From positions 124,001 through 188,000 of the forward strand of contig BGKB01000019.1 of assembly GCA_003116975.1 (NCBI GenBank): a DNA stretch of 64,000 nt. The letters are read 5' to 3'. The notes under the pieces are model-generated. The model saw nothing but the letters and a program-made list of their open reading frames with translations, was not told where the DNA came from and searched no databases. Source of the DNA: Aurantiochytrium sp. KH105 (Eukaryota > Sar > Bigyra > Thraustochytrida > Thraustochytriidae). The position numbers were made by a program, and so were the translations under genes. Every line of letters starts with the position of its first letter. Positions within the stretch are counted from its first letter, which is position 1. Positions 1-8,953 of this stretch are shown here, in pieces.

Positions 1-527
1 GGGACCGCGCGCGCGCGAGAGAGAGGTCGTGCCGGCGTGCGTGTGAGAAGAAAGGTTTAGTTTTGGTCGTTGGTCTGTCACGCGGCCTGGTACGTATGCC
101 GGGTGGATGATGGGATGCTTGCCCGAACTGAGCAAGGGACCGCGAGATCATAAGTTCAAGATAGGGTAGATAGCGCATACCGGGCCCCAATCAATCATGC
201 CCACGTGGCGTTGAAAGCCCTCGTGGCGAGACAAGACAGACGGCGGGCTGCAAAGTCTACTATCCACCTGCTTGATCGTCTGCCAAGTACTCACCACCAT
301 TTGCATCTGCCAGCTACAAAAGGACTCGGGAGCCAAAAGGGAGAGAGAGAGATCTGCAGTGGGACTCGGATCAGATGTCCCTCCGCGCGGCGTGGTGGAC
401 ATCGCAGAACTTTTGGCCTCATGGATAGCAGCGCGCGCCAGAACATGTGGACCCATTAGACAGAGACGAGGAGACAGACCCAGAAGCGACGCGGAGCGAA
501 GGCAACCCGCCCCTTCCCCCCCGTGAG
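1..527. other. Window edge and leader of the first gene
   Basis: No supported gene. The first 25 bases hold a (GC)n/(GA)n simple repeat. The frame of the BART-domain gene stays open upstream of its first ATG (back to a GTG at 447), so a 5' exon or longer leader here cannot be excluded. Confidence 0.5.
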
Positions 528-1118
528 ATGCCACGGCGGCCGGCAGAAGAGTCGAAGACGTCTGCGAGATCATGGGATGATGAGGACAGCGGCAACGATG
601 GCTCTGGCCGTCAAGGCGAAGGCATGCAAGGCGAAGGGGAAGAGGATCTAATGGAGTTTATGGTGCGATTTTCGAACCACGTCGACGGCCCAGAGTTCAA
701 CAAACGCATGGCAAAATTTTTCCGCAAGCACTGCCACATTGTCGATCTCACCACAAGTGAGCACTCATTGGAAATGTATGAGCTTTACCAGACATATCAA
801 GGCCACATTGACAACATGCTCGAGGACTTCGTAGACAAAGAGGGCCTGCCATCGGCTGAAGCTCTGGTGGCCAAGGTCCGCGCGGCCAGTGAAGCGAACA
901 GCTTTGCAAGCGAGTACGTTCAGTTTATTCTAGACGTAGTTGACTACGAGAGTTTTGCAAAGTGCATGCAACAATATTGGCGGGCCTTTGCTCGGAACAA
1001 TGGGATCGATTTACCAGGGGAACCTAGCGCTAAATCCCCATCCTCCTCGAAAGCAGATTCAAAGTCTCAAGACCACACAAGCGAGAGCAAGACTGAGACT
1101 AAGCAAGCACACAAGTAG
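528..1118 (+). CDS. BART-domain protein, ARL2BP/CFAP36-like
   Basis: Predicted 196-residue protein. After an acidic, Ser/Gly/Asp-rich leader (residues 1-40), residues about 41-158 match the all-helical BART fold: a hydrophobic N-terminal helix, then an EMYELYQTYQGHIDNMLEDF stretch that lines up with the family's 'YxxIxxxYxxLVExxLEx' helix. The tail (160-196) is Ser/Lys-rich and disordered. BART domains bind ARL2/ARL3 GTPases. ARL2BP and CFAP36 act in cilium trafficking and at the ciliary base. That role is inferred here, but it fits the presence of TMEM231 in the same window. The first ATG is at 528; the frame is open back to a GTG at 447. The gene converges on the racemase gene. The domain call is moderate; ortholog identity is not settled. 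Confidence 0.6.
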   Translation: MPRRPAEESKTSARSWDDEDSGNDGSGRQGEGMQGEGEEDLMEFMVRFSNHVDGPEFNKRMAKFFRKHCHIVDLTTSEHSLEMYELYQTYQGHIDNMLEDFVDKEGLPSAEALVAKVRAASEANSFASEYVQFILDVVDYESFAKCMQQYWRAFARNNGIDLPGEPSAKSPSSSKADSKSQDHTSESKTETKQAHK

Positions 1119-1287
1119 TCCATGCGTCGATCTGATCCCGGACACGAATCCTTAAACACCAAATCCAGATTACAAAATCACGGTCGCTAAATTATGCATG
1201 CAACATACTTTCTAAGAACGGGGGTGGAGGAATTTTTTTTTTCGGGGGGGGGAGGGGGGGGGGGTGGGTTGTTATAGCAACAGCAAA

Positions 1288-1334
<47 letters not shown>

Positions 1335-1415
1335 AAATTAAAAGCAAAAGCAAAAGCAACAGCAACAGCAACAGCAAATGTAACAGCAAAAGCAACAGCA
1401 AAAGCAAGAAAATGT
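1119..1415. repeat. Poly-G run and CAACAG hexamer microsatellite
   Basis: This 297-base convergent spacer holds a G-rich run (about 1243-1268) followed by about 130 bases of AGCAAC/AGCAAA hexamers (about 1277-1408). The repeat ends only a few bases beyond the racemase stop codon, so it should lie in that gene's 3' UTR. The poly-G part could form a G-quadruplex on the plus strand. Confidence 0.8.
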
Positions 1416-2528
1416 CTATCTGCAGACCAAAGACTTGCGAATAATCTCGTCGCCCAGAACCTGAGCCGGGTTAACGAGCACAAGCTTGGTCGCATCAGAC
1501 TTGTTATATTCGTTTGAGTCTGGAAGGCGCTCTGCATAGCGAGCAATGTTTTCCTTGGTCAGCAAAAGAGGTAACTCCGTGCACCCAAGCACAATGGCTT
1601 CTGCGCCTGCAAAGTGCAGTTTGAGAACCTCTGTTAGCAAGAGCTCAAAGTTGCGAAATGTGTGCTCGCAGGTGAGGTCAGAGTCGTATCCGGCCTTGAT
1701 ACCATGCTGGCCAAAGATGGCCTCTGTAAAGTTGTTCTGCTCGCCATTGGCAGTGTTGAGAGGGGTGAGAACCTCCAGTTCGCGTTGGTGTTTTGCTTTG
1801 GCGCGCCTTGCAAACGCCTCTTCGTAGATTCTAAACTTGAGTAATGGCCCCGTGCCCATGAGACCAACTCGGATCTTCTTGGGCGCGGAACCCGACGAAC
1901 TTTCCATGCCCTCAACGGTGCGGATGATGTAATCGTAGGTAAGGTCCAACATGTCCAGAAAGGGAACCTTGGGAGACAGCTTGGCGAGCATGCCAGACTT
2001 GAATTGGTGTGCAGTACTACATACGATACAAAGCGCGGAGGCGCCGCCATTGACCAATGCCTGCGCAGAGCGCGCCATGTCCTCCGTGGGATCTACGTCA
2101 CTTTGGCCAGACATGAACTCGGGCCTGCCCGGAATTGTTGGGTTGGTGTACATGAGACACGCAACGTGATCCTGGTCGCGGACCTTTTCTTGTCCGACCC
2201 GCGCCGCCCAAACTGCCGCCACCTGTTCCTTGGTCCACAGCGCGGTCGAAGCTGCAGCAACCTCTGCAAACATGGCTTCCACGGACTCTTGGCCAGCTTT
2301 CATTGCGTTGAACAGCTGTACGCGCGCCTTGATAACGTTTTCATCGTAAAAGAGTGCCGTCGCCTTGGGGCCAAGGCCGCCCAGGACGCCGCAGACCCAC
2401 GGCTGCGCCCTATTTGCTGCCTTTTGCCCGCGCACGCGCAAGCCGACCAGGTATCCGAGCGCTGCCGCGCTTGCGACGGCCGCAACTGCAGCAGCCGCTA
2501 CAGAGGCCGACCGCGCGTCGAAGCCCAT
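1416..2528 (-). CDS. Aspartate/glutamate racemase family protein
   Basis: Predicted 370 residues. A hydrophobic Ala/Val segment (about 8-30) suggests a signal anchor or targeting sequence. The family start motif GGLGPKAT follows at about 50-57. Both catalytic thiols of two-base amino-acid racemases are present: Cys170 in CSTAH and Cys316 in GCTELP. The usual bacterial motif is CNTAH, so Asn is replaced by Ser. The family interconverts L- and D-aspartate or glutamate without PLP. Substrate cannot be decided from sequence. The frame starts at a true ATG and ends at TAG. The length exceeds bacterial enzymes (about 230) because of the N-terminal segment and an insertion around 60-120. It is divergent from the reductase gene at 3374. 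Confidence 0.85.
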   Translation of the reverse strand: MGFDARSASVAAAAVAAVASAAALGYLVGLRVRGQKAANRAQPWVCGVLGGLGPKATALFYDENVIKARVQLFNAMKAGQESVEAMFAEVAAASTALWTKEQVAAVWAARVGQEKVRDQDHVACLMYTNPTIPGRPEFMSGQSDVDPTEDMARSAQALVNGGASALCIVCSTAHQFKSGMLAKLSPKVPFLDMLDLTYDYIIRTVEGMESSSGSAPKKIRVGLMGTGPLLKFRIYEEAFARRAKAKHQRELEVLTPLNTANGEQNNFTEAIFGQHGIKAGYDSDLTCEHTFRNFELLLTEVLKLHFAGAEAIVLGCTELPLLLTKENIARYAERLPDSNEYNKSDATKLVLVNPAQVLGDEIIRKSLVCR

Positions 2529-3373
2529 GACGCTCGCAGCTCAGGTCCCAACCCGAGCCTGCCGCGCCGTGCAGCTCCTGTTCGGCTTCGCCTCGGTTCC
2601 TGCGCCGCCTGCGCTTGGCCGCTGGCCTGCCTGCCTGCCTGCCTGCCCGTCGCGGCGATCAAGCTGTCGCTTTGCGATCTGCTTTGCTGGATTCGACCGT
2701 CATCCATGGCGTCTGTCACTCATGATGCCGCTGCCCAACATACATTCACTCATGAATGATAGGCCCACTGCTTGCGTGGGACGAGGGCCCGAAATGAAAT
2801 CCTAATCTCTCGTGAGTTCTTTCCGCGGCTGCAGCTGCAGCTGCAGACCGCAATGGCCATGACGCGATGATGGTGATTGGAGCTGGTAATGGTCAACGAA
2901 CGAACAAACTACTGCTACTAGGCCTTGCCATGGTTTGTCTGAGTGCCAACTTTTGATGGCAGGGGCCATGGTGGATGGCACAGCTGGGTCGTGCAGCAGC
3001 CCATTGATGTTGGGGACGAGTAGCCTTGTAGGCGTAGCCCGGACTGATTTCGGGAAGAATATTGAGTTGCGCAAGGGTCGCCGAAGGCGACGAGGGTGAG
3101 ACTCAATGAGTTCGAGGCGGCGTTGTGACCCGCCTCGCCGAGGACGACGTCTCATGCGAGGCCGCTGGATGGCACCTCGATGTGACAACGTATGTAATTT
3201 GCTGCGGCAAAACTCGAACGTGGTGCGAAGCAAAGCGCCAGAAGCATCGGCATACAGTGAGCCATAGTAAGATAATCAGACCTCGCGAACACAAAAGACG
3301 AAGGATAGACGACTGACTGCAGCTGCTCAAAGAAGGAGCAAGAGCTGCGCGTCGGGCTGGTGTGGCCGACAAG
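2529..3373. other. Divergent promoter region, racemase/reductase
   Basis: An 845-base spacer between two divergent genes. It contains a (CTGC)n tract at about 2625-2647 close to the racemase start, and a CTGCAG-type run near 2828-2848. I see no convincing open frame; the longer ones have no recognisable protein character. Confidence 0.6.
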
Positions 3374-4441
3374 ATGACCGGAGCAGATGCGAACGCGATC
3401 AGTGGGCCGATCTGCATCACAGGCGCCACAGGCTTCCTCGGATCATGGGCTGTGAAAGAGGCACTGGACGCCGGCTTTGAGGTACACGCCACGACGCGGT
3501 CCGAGGGCAAAGCGGGCGTGCTCAGGAGCCTCGATGGCGCCAAGGAGCGCCTCAAGCTCTTCACGGGGTGCGACCTGATGAAGAAGGGGTCGTTTGACGA
3601 AGCCATTTCGGGCTGCCCCATTGTGCTTCACACGGCGTCGCCCGTCTTCTTCTCTGATAACGAGGACGATCGATCGAAGCTCGTCGATCCAGCCGTGCAG
3701 GGAACACAGACCGTGCTGGAGGCCTGCGCTGCGGCGGGGGTGAAGAAGGTTGTGCTCACATCCTCCACTGCCGCCGTGTACATGGCCTACGGCCGGAAGC
3801 CGGCTGAGGAACCTTTTACTGAGAAAGACTTTTCGCCGCAAGATGTTCTGGAGGAGAAGAAAAACTACTACGCGCTCTCCAAGCTGTTGGCCGAGCGCGC
3901 CGCATGGGAGATTGCTGAACGCGATGGCTGCCCGTTCAAGCTTAGCGTGATGAACCCGACGTACATCTTTGGTCCGGTGATGCAGGGTCAGAAGCCCGAC
4001 AATGTCACGGCCAAGATGGTGAGTGGCTTCTTCAAGGCGGAGAGCATCACACAGATTTCCGTTCCCCTCGTCGATGTTCGCGATGTGGCCAAGGCACACG
4101 TCCTTGCGGCCAAAATGGACCTCGATTGGGCCGGCTGGGGACGACGCTTCCTTCTCGTTGGCGCAACGCCCATGCAGGAGGAGATCATCAAGGTCCTTCG
4201 TGACGCCAAGACCGTATCAGCGACGCACAAGAACTTGCTTCCTACGGCTCTCGATCCCTCGATTCCACCTGCGGTTGCAGGCCATGTGCCGCCTGCACGG
4301 ACAAAGATGGATGTCTCACCTTCCACTGCGCCTCCTGCGGAGGGCGGCCTCTCGCTTGAGTATCACCACATGTATGAGACCGTTGTTGATACGTACGCCA
4401 CGGCCGATGTCGATGCTAACCTGCAGAATGCAGCTGCCTAA
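3374..4441 (+). CDS. NAD(P)-dependent reductase, dihydroflavonol-reductase/cinnamoyl-CoA-reductase-like (extended SDR)
   Basis: Predicted 355 residues. The Rossmann motif TGATGFLG lies at residues 16-23 (GxxGxxG), followed by the NADP-type Arg of the TTRS segment. The catalytic YxxxK pair is Tyr166/Lys170 in YYALSK, and a Ser/Thr-rich 'TSSTAAV' strand supplies the catalytic Ser/Thr. NPTYIFGP after the active site is typical of the DFR/CCR/3-beta-HSD branch. These enzymes reduce aldehydes or ketones on small molecules; the substrate is unknown. The start is the ATG at 3374, because the frame upstream offers only GTG. The C-terminal 60 residues are Pro/Ala-rich and less conserved. Confidence 0.88.
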   Translation: MTGADANAISGPICITGATGFLGSWAVKEALDAGFEVHATTRSEGKAGVLRSLDGAKERLKLFTGCDLMKKGSFDEAISGCPIVLHTASPVFFSDNEDDRSKLVDPAVQGTQTVLEACAAAGVKKVVLTSSTAAVYMAYGRKPAEEPFTEKDFSPQDVLEEKKNYYALSKLLAERAAWEIAERDGCPFKLSVMNPTYIFGPVMQGQKPDNVTAKMVSGFFKAESITQISVPLVDVRDVAKAHVLAAKMDLDWAGWGRRFLLVGATPMQEEIIKVLRDAKTVSATHKNLLPTALDPSIPPAVAGHVPPARTKMDVSPSTAPPAEGGLSLEYHHMYETVVDTYATADVDANLQNAAA

Positions 4442-5376
4442 TTTCAGATCCTAGACTACTTTTCTTCCCATTGACATGGAAGAATATTCTCCCTATCATG
4501 CGTCCACGTTTTCTTGAGCTACTTGTTCGTTTGTTTGGTGTTTTAAGGATCTGGCCTTCGTCTGCCATTCACTATAGCTCTACTATCAGTACAGGTAATC
4601 GATAGCGATTTTTCAATCTCTGATGACTTTTCTTACATGCCTCTCTCTGCAGTGCACTTCAGCATACGATAGCAAGTTCCTGTCCGTAAGTTATTTTGAA
4701 ATCTATTCGTGCGACTTTCTTTGTGGATTGAATACGGGATCTTTTGCGAATCCGCAGACAAGAGAACACGGCCGTGCCACAGTATCCTCGACGTTAGATA
4801 AGTGCCATGCTCTCAAGCATCCTTCAGACATCACTAGCATATTCGCAGAATGACTGTTGCATATGTGTATGTAAACCAATCTCTTTTCCAGCCTCCCACC
4901 TTCGAATTACCCTTTCTTTAGCCTCCCCTCCCCCCATCATTTTCCCTCAAGTAAAATAATGTGTGTACCACAAAAACGGTGTGCGCAAGTGTCCGCACGC
5001 GTACCCCCGCCGTTACAAGGTTCTTCCTTTCGAGGTGGGCGTCGAGCACGATAACTTGTTGCGAGCGGTCACAGTCAGCCCGAGCGCGAGCCCCGCCCGC
5101 CCAGAACTGCTTTGGCTTTGCTGCCCCGGGGTACGCGCGTGCGCTTGCTGGGCGGCTGGTCGAGCGAGCGAGTGAGCGAGCGAGCAGGCGGCTGCGCTTG
5201 GGACTGGGTCGGGCGGGGTCTTGCGAGCGCATCGTCGCCTTCGCGGTTAGATTAGATTGCTTGCACGGCCTTGGCGTTGGCGGTTGCACGCACGCAGACA
5301 GCACTCCTTTTTGAGGGCGCAGACCGTGAGCTGCAGCGCGCGCGGCCGCGACGCGAGAGGTCACGAGGCAGACACC
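4442..5376. other. Spacer between reductase and coiled-coil genes
   Basis: About 0.93 kb. The first half is A/T-rich with no coding signal and probably includes the reductase 3' UTR. The second half is G/C-rich with a GAGC/GCGA repeat (about 5160-5190) upstream of the next start. A GCGCAAGTG word at about 4984 resembles the promoter element of the RPS10/RPL23 region. No gene is supported. Confidence 0.55.
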
Positions 5377-6600
5377 ATGTCCATGGAGGCGTACGTGACG
5401 CGGGCGGAGGCCTGCTTCAAGGCGGTGCGCCCGGGCTTCAAGCATGGCCGGGATGCCGTTTACGACCCTTTCGAGGGAAGCGCGCTCAAGAAGCTCCGGC
5501 AGTGCATCGAGGCCAAAGTCTCTCTCGACGAGCGCACCGTGCTGACACAGCCGGTTGATCGCGAGCTCGTTGGCCGTGTCGCCGCGCTGGAGAAGGAAGC
5601 CAAGACGCTTGCAGAGCAGCTGAAGTCCCGACGCGATGCCGTAGCCGCCGCCGCAGTGTCCCAGCTGGAACAGGACTTTGCGGAGCAAGACGCTCAGCAT
5701 AACGACGATACGCAGACCGCCGAGGATCATCAAAGCGGCGTCAAGACCGAGGGCGCTACAGAGAGCAAGACATTGAGCGACGAAACACTGGCAAAGCAAA
5801 CAGAAGAGTCTCCCGAAGAGCGCCAAAAGCTGGCGCTTGTTCGACAGTTGCTGGCAGAGAACGCCGCCCTCCGGGGATCCCTCGCAGAAATGCTGCCTAC
5901 AGTCAGCGAGCGCCTCAAGGACACCATTCGTGCCGTTGCCGAGGGCAAGGCAACGCACGAGTCTGAGGTGGACCGTATCATGAAGCGCGCAGGTTCCTCG
6001 TCCTCATCGTCAATGTCAAATTCTTCGCAAGGCCAGGGCCCTGGAACAACAGCCCCAAACCAGACGCACATGCAAACACAAGGTCATGGTGTTAACGCGG
6101 CCGTGCTACTAGCACGCAAAGTCGCGGCTGCTCTGAAGCAGCCCACGGCTGCCAAGGCCATTGTGGCCAAGAGCGCGGCTTCCGTGGAGACGAGCCAAAC
6201 TCTTCAAGCAAAGCCATCGACCACAACGAAACGCGCCCGCCAAACTGCGGCAAAACCAATGACGCCTCGGACGACGCGCCAGAGTGTTTCCCGCGAAGCG
6301 CGCGAAGCTTTAGCCATGCGTTCCGCGGATTCGAGTGCGACGGGATCGTCATCGGAAGGTGTCTTGGCCGCCCGCCCTCATGCAGAGACGAACTTGCGCA
6401 CTCCACCACCCGCATCCCCGACTCCAGCGGTGTGGAAGGTTGCGTACACGTCTGAAAAGGGTTCTGCACGGAAGCGATCGATGGAGTCCGCCAGCAAGAG
6501 GTCCGCTTCGGCTCGCAAAACACCGCAGCGCTCATCCAAGACAACGAAACAGACCCCGCGAAGCGCTCGAAAGCCCCGCACGCCTTGTCTGCGCGTGTGA
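5377..6600 (+). CDS. Coiled-coil, basic-tailed protein; possibly Mis14/NSL1-like kinetochore subunit
   Basis: Predicted 407 residues from the ATG in GACACCATG. The first 110 residues are helical. Residues 48-85 contain 'QPVDRELVGRVAALEKEAKT', which resembles the 'PFDxxLAxRVxxLxxxVxxLT' signature of the MIND-complex subunit NSL1/Mis14. A second coiled coil spans about 145-195. The C-terminal half is Ser/Thr/Lys/Arg-rich with repeated TP and SP sites, as in chromatin- or microtubule-bound proteins. The kinetochore assignment rests on short resemblance only. Alternatives are another mitotic or chromatin coiled-coil protein. The open frame and codon use make the gene itself likely. Confidence 0.6.
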   Translation: MSMEAYVTRAEACFKAVRPGFKHGRDAVYDPFEGSALKKLRQCIEAKVSLDERTVLTQPVDRELVGRVAALEKEAKTLAEQLKSRRDAVAAAAVSQLEQDFAEQDAQHNDDTQTAEDHQSGVKTEGATESKTLSDETLAKQTEESPEERQKLALVRQLLAENAALRGSLAEMLPTVSERLKDTIRAVAEGKATHESEVDRIMKRAGSSSSSSMSNSSQGQGPGTTAPNQTHMQTQGHGVNAAVLLARKVAAALKQPTAAKAIVAKSAASVETSQTLQAKPSTTTKRARQTAAKPMTPRTTRQSVSREAREALAMRSADSSATGSSSEGVLAARPHAETNLRTPPPASPTPAVWKVAYTSEKGSARKRSMESASKRSASARKTPQRSSKTTKQTPRSARKPRTPCLRV

Positions 6601-7247
6601 GAGAGTGAGTAGGTACCAATGCATAAAATTAACCCGAAAGACTCGAGCAGCCAGTCTTTCTCTAAACGATACTGAACAGCTCCAAGGCAGCACGCGAGCG
6701 CTCAAGCAAGCAGGCAGGCACTCGACTATACAGAAAGTAAACATTGAATTGAATGATTGATAATGATGAGGTTCCTCTACACTGCACGCAAGATTGCCAA
6801 GATCTGGTTTCAAGGTGTTACTTGACCTCGGTGATCTTTCAACAGAGCGGAGCAAGAAAAGACATGTTGTCAAAAGCTCCTATATGCTCCTGGAGCTTTT
6901 CTCTTTGGCCCAAATCGCGCATTGGCGCCACTTTAGCCATCGCTCCAGCATGCAAATATTGAATATGAAACGGCACGGAGCGAATCAGTCAACAAACAAA
7001 CAAACAAACAAACAAACAAACAAACAAACAAACAAACAAACAAACAAACAAACAAACAAACAAACAAACACTCAGAAGAACAAAATGTAATACAAAACGT
7101 AAACATTGAATTGAATGAAATTGAATGGAATGATTGACAATGGTGACCTTCCCGCTACGTTTGCGCACCCAAAGGAACGAGGAAGAAGAGAGAGAGGGAG
7201 GCAAAAAAGAAAAGGAGAGAAAACAGCCCATGGATACTTGCAATGAT
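6601..7247. other. Convergent 3' spacer with (AAAC)n and direct repeats
   Basis: Between the coiled-coil gene and ARPC4. It holds 20 copies of a CAAA/AAAC unit at about 6991-7070. Two related segments sharing GTAAACATTGAATTGAATGA lie at about 6736 and 7098. No coding frame is supported. Confidence 0.75.
6991..7070. repeat. (AAAC)20 microsatellite
   Basis: An uninterrupted 80-base tetranucleotide repeat in the 3' spacer between the coiled-coil gene and ARPC4. It is the longest perfect microsatellite in the window. Confidence 0.95.
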
Positions 7248-8133
7248 TTAGGCAAACTGGCGCATGAACTCGTGAGAAACGATGCGAGCGCGAGTGTTAA
7301 CGGCAATCTTCATGCCGTTGATTTCACGGTCAATCTCTTCCATGAACTGAATGACGAAATCCACGAGCTTGTGCTTCCACAAGATCTCGAGGTGCTTGTG
7401 TGTAATGAGAAAGCTCAGGTCGTACCCTTCGAGTGGCTTCCTACGCAGGATGACAAACTGCTCTGCGCGCTGCATGAGAAAGCGCGTAAATCTATCGGTC
7501 AGAATCTCCTCGATTTCATCGGCTTGTTTGATGCAGATGCTCAGCCGCACCGAGTTGATCGAGGGTTCGATGTAACACTTCTCATTCGCATTACGAGAGA
7601 TGGTGATGGGTTGCAGGAGAAGCTCACGACTTCCTCTGTGCATTTTTGAAAAGCAAATCAATCAATCGACAATTGGTCATCAGGACAATGAGCCCGTGGC
7701 ATACGTGTTGAGTCGAAAACGAAAAAGTCAGTTTACATCATGCCTCGTTGCAACAAACACATTGTGACCGCATCGGTTCTTTCACATACCGGACCTCCAC
7801 CTCGGGTTTGTTGTGGCGCTCAACGATCTGCGAGGGAAAGTTGCGCAGACACATGGACGCGGTCAGGGTCGTCCTGATGCAGTCAAGGTACGGCTTGAGA
7901 GTATTGGCCTGTGTGCGTCATTCGTTGCTGTCAGTCAGTCGCACATTCTCACCTTCGGCTCCTCCTTCGCCTTCTTCTTCTCTTCGCTCCATTTCGGCTA
8001 CACGCGCGATCGCAACGCAGGATATCGACGCAGGATACCACGTTCTTCTACGATGAACGTGCGCATCCTCGCGCTCGTCCTCGGGGTCGGTAACCCCACC
8101 CGGGGCGCGTCAAGATCCAACCCGACGTACCAT
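7248..8133 (-). CDS. ARPC4: Arp2/3 complex 20 kDa subunit (ARPC4), three exons
   Basis: I reconstructed three minus-strand exons: 8131-8133, 7790-7908 and 7248-7635. They join to a 169-residue protein (human ARPC4 has 168). Exon 1 is the ATG alone, followed directly by donor GTACGT. Intron 1 (222 nt) ends CACAG and intron 2 (154 nt) runs from GTATGT to CACAG in phase 2. The joined protein begins [16 protein letters not shown] and crosses the second junction as [14 protein letters not shown], matching the family without gap. Other hallmarks are [23 protein letters not shown] and [19 protein letters not shown]4 with ARPC2 forms the structural core of the Arp2/3 complex that nucleates branched actin. 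Confidence is high because length and junctions all agree with the family. Confidence 0.93.
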
Positions 8134-8953
8134 CTTGAGCTCAATGCGGGCTCCGAAGTCCTGCGCGCTCGTGCGTCCTCGCCGCGGCCAGAAGCTCCGT
8201 CCCCGCGGCTGCCCTTCGCGGTCTCGCGCGGTGTCGCGGCGCCGTGGTCCGCCTCGAGGTCGTCGCGCCCAGGCAGGGTCGCGTCGCGAGCGAGGGAATG
8301 AATGCGGCTTCTCGCGCGCGCGCCGGGGCTGCTCGCTCCGCTGCGCTCGCACGCGCGCACGCGGGGGCGGAGCCGGCGGCGGGGCCTGCGGGCGCCGGGC
8401 GCGGCCGCGGTCAGCCTCTCGAGCCTGCGCGCGCGGGGTCTGTCCAGGGGCGCGGCCGCGAGCGTGCGAGGGAGGCAGGATCGCGTTTTGCCTTGTGTGA
8501 AAGAGACAAGAAGAAGGAGAAGAAGAAGAAGAAGAAGAAAAAAGAAGCCTCGCGATTTCGGAAAGAGACCTATTATCTTGCTCGGGCCCACTCCCTCGTA
8601 TAAGTCTCTTATGGAACAGAATAGTGCAACCCCGTGGAAGAAGTGATGACTCGAACGAGAGCATCGTTTATCTTCGGCAGCGTGGCGAATGAGAGCTTCT
8701 TCGTGCGGATGAGGAATGAATACCCACAAGAGCTGGCTGGCTGGTGGCGAGCATGTCTCTTGACAGATAATGAACGAGACAAGCTCTGTGCGCCAATAGA
8801 TGGGCTTCTTTCCAACGGGAAACCTCTTGTGAAAGTGGGTCTGCTTCTGCTGCTGCTGCTGCTTCTGCACTTGCTTCTGCTTGAAAATTTCAAGGGGAAG
8901 GCAGATACGGTGCTTGCGCAGGCACGAGCGTGCGTGCCTGGGGAAAAGCCGCG
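8134..8953. other. Divergent promoter region, ARPC4/PIG-U
   Basis: About 0.82 kb. It is very G/C-rich near ARPC4, then has an (AAG)n tract at about 8507-8545 and a CTG/CTT-rich run at about 8838-8882. Several long frames here are low-complexity Arg/Ala or Leu runs and do not look like proteins. Confidence 0.6.

Noticed and set aside
1187-1546. A minus-strand protein with poly-Cys and poly-Pro runs
   Set aside because: It is a translation of the CAACAG microsatellite and the poly-G run downstream of the racemase stop codon.
4918-5958. A 346-codon minus-strand frame overlapping the coiled-coil gene
   Set aside because: It is a shadow of the plus-strand gene, with no family-like motifs and no plausible start context.
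8134-8950. Leu-rich or Arg-rich peptides between ARPC4 and PIG-U
   Set aside because: They are translations of (AAG)n and CTG-type repeats without start context or conservation signals.
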